Positions 59,047-64,000 of a stretch of 64,000 nt of DNA are shown piece after piece. The stretch spans positions 1 to 64,000 of the forward strand of contig JBCDJJ010000007.1 of NCBI GenBank assembly GCA_038747915.1, read 5' to 3'. Every line of letters starts with the position of its first letter. Within the stretch, counting starts at the first letter, position 1. This stretch comes from JBCDAP01 sp038747915. GTDB lineage: Bacteria; Planctomycetota; Phycisphaerae; Phycisphaerales; UBA1924. The notes beneath the pieces are model-generated. The model saw only the letters and a program-made list of their open reading frames with translations. It did not search any database and was not told the DNA's origin. Made by a program: the position numbers and the translations under genes.

Positions 59047-61152
59047 GGTGCGCAGCTCGGCTCCGCACCGCTCCTTGAGCGCGGTGACCACCCGCTCCAT
59101 CTCCGGGTCCACCTCCTCGTGCCGGAGTGTGCGCGAGTCGTCGCGGAACTCGAGCCGGAGGGTGACCGACTTGCGGCCGGCGCCCACCTGCTTGCCGCGG
59201 TAGCTGCCCACGTAGCCCACGCCGACCAGCCGCTCGATCGCCAGCTCGTTCACAGCGTTCTCGAGGTCGGTGTAGCGCACACCCTCGTCGAGCGCGACCG
59301 ACACATCGCGCTCGATCGACGGGAACGCGGGCAGCGCGTGCGCGCGGCTCCGCGGCGGGTAGAACGAGACCAGCACATCGAGGTCGAGCTCTGCAGCGAC
59401 CACCGGTTGCTCCAGGTCCCACACCGCGGCGCTCTCGGCCGAGAGCAGCCCCATGAAGCCCATCCACCGGTCGCTGCGCTCGACCCAGGTGTACGCGTGC
59501 TCGGCGAAGGCCGACTTGGTCGAGACGCGCGGCGAGAACGTGAGGGCGACCTCCTCGCCGCCGAGCGCGTGGCCGAGGGCCTCGATCACGCCCTTCATCG
59601 CGCGCAGGGCGTGCTGGTGCTCGTCGTAGGTCGTGCCGGCATCGGCGAGCAGCGAGAGCCGCGGCTCCTCGACCGTCAGCCGGCCGAACTCCTCGCCGTC
59701 GTCGCTCTCGGTGAACGTCGAGGCGATCTCGAAGAGCTTGACGCCACCCGGTGCCTCGACCCGCGCATCTTGGTTGGCCCGGCGCACGCTCAGCAGGCCC
59801 GGTGTGATGCAAGGCCGCAAGAACGGCGTGTCCTTCCGTCGCTCTTCGTCGATCTTGACCGTCCTGAGCCCATCGGCGAGGAACAGCTCGGCGTGCGGCT
59901 CGGTCGAGAAGGAGAACGTGACCGTCTCGTAGTAGCCCGCGCCGACCAGCACATCCGCGATCACCCGCTTGGCCTGCTCCGCATCGTCGTACCGCCGCGG
60001 CTGACGCAGATCGAGCGGGACGGGCAGCGTCCTGGGCATCTCCAGGTGCTCGAACCCGTGGAGGCGGATCACCTCCTCGATCAGGTCGACCTCGCGGAAC
60101 AGATCGTGCCGGTGCGGCGGGATGATGCACCGCAGTGGTGCGGGCTCGCCCGCGTCCACTTCCACCCCGATCGCGCCGAGGAGGGACACGATCCGCTCGA
60201 CCGGCACCTCGATGCCCAGTAGACGTGCGCACCGCGCCGGTCGAAGCTCGACCACGGTGCGCGCCGGCGGCGCCACCCCTTCGTCCAGCACCCCCGCCGA
60301 CGCCTCGCCACCGGCGAGCTCGAGGACGAGCGCCGTCAACCGATCCATCGCGCGATCGAGATCGCGCAGGTCCACGAACCGCTCGTACCGGTAGCAGCTG
60401 TCTGTCGTGACACCGAGCCGCCGCGCCGTCCGCCGCACCGCGCTGGGCGACCACGTGGCCATCTCGAGCACCACATCGGTCGTGCCATCGGTCACGGATG
60501 TCGACCGACCACCGATCACACCGGCTACCGAGACCGCGCGTTCCGCATCGGCCACGACCAGGTCGCTCGTCCGCAGCGTGTGCTCGCGATCGTCCAGACC
60601 AAGCAGCTTCTCGTCATCGCGCGCGTGGCGGATGACCAGCGATGGCCCGATGAGCTTTGCACGGTCAAAGGCGTGCGACGGGTGCCCGAGCTCGAAGAGC
60701 ACGAAGTTGGTCGCATCCACCACGTTGTTGATGGTCTTCACGCCCACAGCCTGCAGGCGGTGCTGAAGCCACGCCGGCGACGGGCCCACTTTGACGCCGC
60801 GCACCACGCGCGCCAGGAATCGCGGGCACGCGTCCATCGCGGCGACCTCGTTGGTGAGCGAGACCAGCTCGCCCGTCGGCGGCCCGCTCGCCTCGACACC
60901 CTGCGCCGGCTCGATCAGCTCGCGCCCGGTCGATGCGGCGACCTCGCGCGCGAGCCCCACGTGGCATAGGCAATCGCCGCGGTTCGAGGTCAGCTCGACA
61001 TCCAGCACCGTGTCGGCGCCGTCGGGCAGATCGACATGGTCCTCGCGCGCCTCGATCGGAAACCCAGCGTGCGTGAGCACGTGGTCGGCGTCCTCGGGCG
61101 AGATCGGGTCGCCCGCGAGGTGATCGTTGAGCCATCGCATCGAGGTCAGCAT
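59044..61152 (-). CDS. pheT: Phenylalanine--tRNA ligase beta subunit, short form
   Basis: 702 residues; usual length is ~790-800. The B3/B4 domain (DVELTSNRGDCLCHVGLAREVAA, shown in part as DVELTSNRGDCL), B5 and catalytic-like domains and the C-terminal anticodon-binding FDX-ACB (PAFPSIERDVSV ... EVDPEMERVV) are all there. The N-terminal OB-fold tRNA-binding domain found between residues ~40 and ~150 of typical PheT is missing: VLTHAGFPIEA goes straight to the DVELTSNR block. pheS is not adjacent. ATG at 61152. Confidence 0.92.
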   Translation of the reverse strand: MLTSMRWLNDHLAGDPISPEDADHVLTHAGFPIEAREDHVDLPDGADTVLDVELTSNRGDCLCHVGLAREVAASTGRELIEPAQGVEASGPPTGELVSLTNEVAAMDACPRFLARVVRGVKVGPSPAWLQHRLQAVGVKTINNVVDATNFVLFELGHPSHAFDRAKLIGPSLVIRHARDDEKLLGLDDREHTLRTSDLVVADAERAVSVAGVIGGRSTSVTDGTTDVVLEMATWSPSAVRRTARRLGVTTDSCYRYERFVDLRDLDRAMDRLTALVLELAGGEASAGVLDEGVAPPARTVVELRPARCARLLGIEVPVERIVSLLGAIGVEVDAGEPAPLRCIIPPHRHDLFREVDLIEEVIRLHGFEHLEMPRTLPVPLDLRQPRRYDDAEQAKRVIADVLVGAGYYETVTFSFSTEPHAELFLADGLRTVKIDEERRKDTPFLRPCITPGLLSVRRANQDARVEAPGGVKLFEIASTFTESDDGEEFGRLTVEEPRLSLLADAGTTYDEHQHALRAMKGVIEALGHALGGEEVALTFSPRVSTKSAFAEHAYTWVERSDRWMGFMGLLSAESAAVWDLEQPVVAAELDLDVLVSFYPPRSRAHALPAFPSIERDVSVALDEGVRYTDLENAVNELAIERLVGVGYVGSYRGKQVGAGRKSVTLRLEFRDDSRTLRHEEVDPEMERVVTALKERCGAELRT

Positions 61153-61227
61153 GGGGCACAAAGACTACCGGCACGGCCGGCACCAGGGCCTCATGGCTGA
61201 CTCAGCACTCCTCGCTGCCCTCTGGTG

Positions 61228-61261
61228 CCGTGGAGACAACCGCAACGCGGTGTTCTCCACG
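61228..61261. repeat. Hairpin repeat C, copy 2
   Basis: CCGTGGAGAC (61228-61237) pairs with GTTCTCCACG (61252-61261). Same stem sequences as 1444-1475, inverted. Lies 20 bases beyond the stop of the 61282-61533 gene. Confidence 0.5.
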
Positions 61262-61281
61262 AAGACCAACCAAGCGGCGTC

Positions 61282-61533
61282 TCAGCGCCCGTCTCCGCGC
61301 GGCGGCGCGAGCGTGGTTCCTGGCTCATCCTGGTGCTCCGGCTCGTCGGGCGGACGCGGGATCGTCACAAGGCCACACACGGCGAAGACCACCGCGAGCC
61401 CGAACGCCCCGCCGATCCACCCGGCATTCGGCGCCACGAGCCCCATCAGCGCAAACACGAGCCCGCTCGCGCCGAGCACCATTGCCACCGCTGCGATCGC
61501 GAACAGCAGCCTCGACACCTCGCGGAGTGTCAT
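61282..61533 (-). CDS. Small two-helix membrane protein
   Basis: 83 residues. Two membrane helices (LLFAIAAVAMVLGASGLVFAL and WIGGAFGLAVVFAVCGLVTI) and a charged Pro/Glu tail. It starts 33 bases after the stop of the membrane-anchored HTH-like gene on the same strand and is probably its operon partner. No family recognised. Confidence 0.65.
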   Translation of the reverse strand: MTLREVSRLLFAIAAVAMVLGASGLVFALMGLVAPNAGWIGGAFGLAVVFAVCGLVTIPRPPDEPEHQDEPGTTLAPPRGDGR

Positions 61534-61566
61534 CGTGATGCGGGCATCCGCCCCTCGCGGAGCGCG

Positions 61567-62439
61567 TCAGCCCTTCCCGCCGAGCACCAGACCGATCCCA
61601 CCGGAGATCAGCATCAGCACGATGCCGCCGCCGGCGACCACCGCGGGCGTCCACTCGCCCGCGAGCGCTAGCTGATCGACCGGCACGTACCCGACGACGG
61701 CCATCAGCAGCACCGCTATCGCGAGGAGCAGTACGAGCGATGTCGCCAGCATGATGCCGCCGCCAAGGCCGCTGCCCGGTGCGTCGAACGGCTCCGCTGC
61801 CACCATCGCGGAAGCGGTCGTCGCGGGCATTGCGGCCTCGTCGTCGCCGTCGCCCTCGAAGAGCGCGCCTCCGCCCGGTGCTGCCGCGAGGCCGACATCC
61901 TGCCCGAAAGCCGACTCGTCAGCGGGCCCGAGATCATCGAGCAGCCCGGCGCCGCCGAGCGAGGTGTCGTCGCTCTCCTGCGTCAGGTCCATCAGACCCG
62001 AGCCGCTCCCGAAGCTCTCGAGCGACTCCGCATCCAGCCCGAGCCCGCCGATCTCTTCGACCTGTGTCTGTGCACCGGGGTCGTCGGCATCGACCTCGTC
62101 AGCATCGAACACGCTGATGCCGGTCTGCTCCTTCGGATCCGCCGTCGGCGCGACCGAATCGGCCAGGCCAAAGCCCGTGCCACCGCCGCCGGTGTCCTCG
62201 AGCGAGATCCCGATGCTTGAGCCGCCGCCCGGCGCATCGAGCGGCATCACATCCTCGAGCTCGCTCGTGTGCGCCTCGTCGTCGGACGCGAGCAGGTCCA
62301 CCTGGTCGACCTTGAAGATGAGGTCGTCGCCATCGCGGAACTCGGTGAGCTCGCCGCGCTCGGCCATCGCGAGCACATCGTCCTGCGACTTGCCAAGCCG
62401 CTGAGCGGCCTCGTCGAGCTTGTAGAACATCTTGGCCAT
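61567..62439 (-). CDS. HTH-like domain fused to C-terminal membrane helices
   Basis: 290 residues. The N-terminus MAKMFYKLDEAAQRLGKSQDDVL ... GELTEFRDGDDLIFKVDQVDLLA (shown in parts) resembles MerR/excisionase-type winged-helix DNA binding. A long acidic Gly/Ser-rich linker (~60-210) follows, then two hydrophobic helices near the end (ATSLVLLLAIAVLLMAVVGYV, GGGIVLMLISGGIGLVLG). It might tether DNA or a partner to the membrane. GGAG precedes the ATG at 62439. Confidence 0.7.
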   Translation of the reverse strand: MAKMFYKLDEAAQRLGKSQDDVLAMAERGELTEFRDGDDLIFKVDQVDLLASDDEAHTSELEDVMPLDAPGGGSSIGISLEDTGGGGTGFGLADSVAPTADPKEQTGISVFDADEVDADDPGAQTQVEEIGGLGLDAESLESFGSGSGLMDLTQESDDTSLGGAGLLDDLGPADESAFGQDVGLAAAPGGGALFEGDGDDEAAMPATTASAMVAAEPFDAPGSGLGGGIMLATSLVLLLAIAVLLMAVVGYVPVDQLALAGEWTPAVVAGGGIVLMLISGGIGLVLGGKG

Positions 62440-62588
62440 GGATTCGGCTCCGTGGATGGGGACTCGGCTCGGGAGTCTAGTGGCATCAGCCCAGTGGAGC
62501 GGCCAATGGTCTGTGCCCCCTGATTTCGGTCGATTCTCGAACCCTTGGAGGGTCCGATGGCGTCGATCGGCGCACACCTCGTGTCGGT

Positions 62589-63698
62589 ATGATCGTGCGG
62601 AGATCGGCTGGAGATCCGCTATGCAGTGTGCCCCATCTGTGGAAGCGCCTGATGTGTGTGCTCGTCATCACACCCGTGGCGGCGTCCCTCCTCTCCGGGT
62701 GCGGCTCAGCGAACGACGCCCAGACCGCCCCGAACGATGTCCCCACGCTCGCAACCGCTCGGATTGAACTCGCTCCCGGCGTCGTGCCACTTTCGGACGC
62801 CATCGCGGCGTTCGAAGCGGCCATGAATGCGACCTGCCGCGTGAGCGACGCGATCGACCTGACACAGGTGGTCGACATCCCGGGTGAGCTGACCGCGGTG
62901 GAACTGCTCGCGCTGCTCGTGAACAAACATCAGCTCTGGGTGGACTTCGACGACCGACATCGATCCGCTGCCGGGCTTGAAGTCACCCTCACGACGCCCG
63001 AGGACGAGTGGAACCACCTCGTGGGAGCCCCTCGTGCTGCAGTGCTTGGACCGGCGCTTTTTCAGGCCCACACGGTGTACCCGGATCTTGACTCGTCTGT
63101 TCGGCTCAAGCCTTTGCCGGGCGTAGTGACCGAGATCGACATCGACCCATTCGACGGTGCGCTCGCGGCGGCTCCGACGGTGCGCGCGCGATTGCCCAAC
63201 GGACGCATCATCGATCCCGAGCCTCTGCCACGCGAGCCGCCCACCGAGGTCGACGTGCTTGTTGACCTCGAGATCCGGGACTACGCGCGACTGGAGAAGA
63301 TCGTTTTTCCGCTTGTACGCGAGGAGAAGGTTCGGTGGAGGAACTACACGATCCGTATGGGCCGCTCGGAGAACATCGACTCGAGCGATGATCCATACGA
63401 CCACAATGGACCTGTGGTACTGCGGTTCAAGACGATCGACCTCGACGATCCCTCTCCCCAGCTGATCGAATATCACGCGGCGAATGCGTCACTCGATCTG
63501 CTGAAGACATCCCGTCAGTTCAGCGTGTTCTCTGAGCGCCAGACCGGCACGCCGGGGCTGATCGAGTTCTTCTGTGAGGACCCGTCCTTCGACCACGTTG
63601 TGATCTTTCTTGCCGAAGATGGCGATGCGCATACCCGCGGTGGTGAGATCCTTGGGCTCGAGATTCATCCCAAGGCGAAGGCCCCCGAGCCGCGATAA
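62589..63698 (+). CDS. Lipoprotein, unknown function
   Basis: 369 residues. KRLMCVLVITPVAASLLSGC ends in a lipobox (SGC). The mature part has beta-rich and mixed segments (VVDIPGELTAVELLALLVNKH, which resembles secretin/STN-type short domains) and no catalytic motif. An STN-like start would suit periplasmic binding. ATG at 62589 keeps a basic region before the hydrophobic core; ATG at 62652 would lack it. Confidence 0.65.
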   Translation: MIVRRSAGDPLCSVPHLWKRLMCVLVITPVAASLLSGCGSANDAQTAPNDVPTLATARIELAPGVVPLSDAIAAFEAAMNATCRVSDAIDLTQVVDIPGELTAVELLALLVNKHQLWVDFDDRHRSAAGLEVTLTTPEDEWNHLVGAPRAAVLGPALFQAHTVYPDLDSSVRLKPLPGVVTEIDIDPFDGALAAAPTVRARLPNGRIIDPEPLPREPPTEVDVLVDLEIRDYARLEKIVFPLVREEKVRWRNYTIRMGRSENIDSSDDPYDHNGPVVLRFKTIDLDDPSPQLIEYHAANASLDLLKTSRQFSVFSERQTGTPGLIEFFCEDPSFDHVVIFLAEDGDAHTRGGEILGLEIHPKAKAPEPR

Positions 63699-63746
63699 CC
63701 ACCTGTTCAAGCATAGATTTGAGCAGTCGCCGTACATCAATGAAAA

Positions 63747-63770
63747 GCGGCCCACCTGAAGGTGGGCCGC
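63747..63770 (-). terminator. Intrinsic terminator for the minus-strand partial gene
   Basis: GCGGCCCACC-TGAA-GGTGGGCCGC (63747-63770), flanked by TACATC/GATGTA. On the minus strand it is followed by TTTTCA. It lies 47 bases after the stop of the partial gene. The plus side has no T-run. Confidence 0.65.
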
Positions 63771-63816
63771 GATGTAGGCCAAGCAGTTGAATTGCATCAA
63801 GGTTAACAGCTCTGCT

Positions 63817-64000
63817 TTAAGCCGGCCGGGTATTCGTCTGTGATGGGATCAATAGAGATGCAAGTGCTGTTAACGCCATTACAATCACCACGAAGTAAGG
63901 GAAGGCCCCTCCTACCGGGTCAAATACGACACAGGCTGTAAGGCAAGCTAGGACGAAAGCCGTAAGCCGATCGTTTGGGGAGAGCTGAGATACAAGCCTC
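63817..64000 (-). CDS. Partial membrane protein (3' end only)
   Basis: 60 codons and a TAA stop remain; the 5' end is beyond the window. It reads VSQLSPNDRLTAFVLACLTA, then CVVFDPVGGAFPYFVVIV and MALTALASLLIPSQTNTRPA: two membrane helices and a short tail. No start codon is present in the window, so only this C-terminus can be judged. Family unknown. Codon use is somewhat AT-richer than most genes here. Confidence 0.6.
   Translation of the reverse strand, partial: RLVSQLSPNDRLTAFVLACLTACVVFDPVGGAFPYFVVIVMALTALASLLIPSQTNTRPA

Noticed and set aside
1..64000. CRISPR array, rRNA operon, integrase or transposase gene
   Set aside because: No regularly spaced direct repeats, no rRNA sequence, and no recognisable recombinase motif were seen on either strand.

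Overview
This window is GC-rich bacterial DNA (roughly two thirds G+C by eye) that reads like a Planctomycetota chromosome, most likely of the Phycisphaerae. The reasons are: several secreted proteins with PEP-CTERM-like tails (V-P-[ST]-P, a hydrophobic stretch, then an Arg cluster); seven-repeat FG-GAP proteins ending in a short Gly-Cys module; a sulfatase; FHA and zinc-ribbon small proteins; and two tandem clpP genes. The taxonomic call is inference, because there is no rRNA in the window. The first ~110 bases are low-complexity G/C and look like a contig end. The last 184 bases hold the 3' end of a membrane-protein gene that continues outside.

Layout. 0-11.6 kb: aldo/keto reductase, RdgC-like protein, HAD phosphatase, a predicted orphan small RNA, hisS, PEP-CTERM proteins, a membrane coiled-coil protein with a small membrane partner, TatD nuclease, sulfatase. 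11.6-21.3 kb: a frameshifted FG-GAP gene, the ruins of a second one, SnoaL and TetR proteins, thioredoxin-like protein, second aldo/keto reductase, tandem zinc-ribbon membrane genes (one frameshifted), PH-domain protein, lectin-like PEP-CTERM protein. 21.4-42.9 kb: mutS, flotillin/NfeD pair, intact FG-GAP gene, tRNA-Ala(CGC), hemW, FHA protein, purA, DUF481-like protein, rlmE, desaturase, RRM protein, phosphoesterase, clpP pair, lipoproteins, degenerate amidase, Ser/Thr kinase, LuxR-type regulator.

42.9-51 kb is the most coherent pathway. It is a minus-strand run cysH, sulfite reductase, hemA, cbiX::hemC, cobA::hemD, hemB. From sulfite reductase to hemB every junction overlaps by 4-8 bases. 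It ties reduction of activated sulfate and sulfite to de novo synthesis of siroheme, the cofactor of sulfite reductase. Two enzymes are gene fusions. 51-64 kb: RND/MMPL exporter, pgi, TVP38 membrane protein, TlpA-like protein, an AT-rich island with an unknown gene, alpha/beta hydrolase, a pheT lacking its tRNA-binding domain, a membrane-anchored HTH-like protein and a lipoprotein.

The most unusual non-coding signal is two families of hairpin-rich repeats (about 110 and 165 bp). All six copies start at or just after a stop codon and lie in the same orientation relative to the gene they follow. They look like mobile or shared 3'-UTR modules. Other RNA-level signals are the orphan small RNA at 3.68-3.78 kb and a hairpin that buries the ribosome-binding site of the RRM gene.
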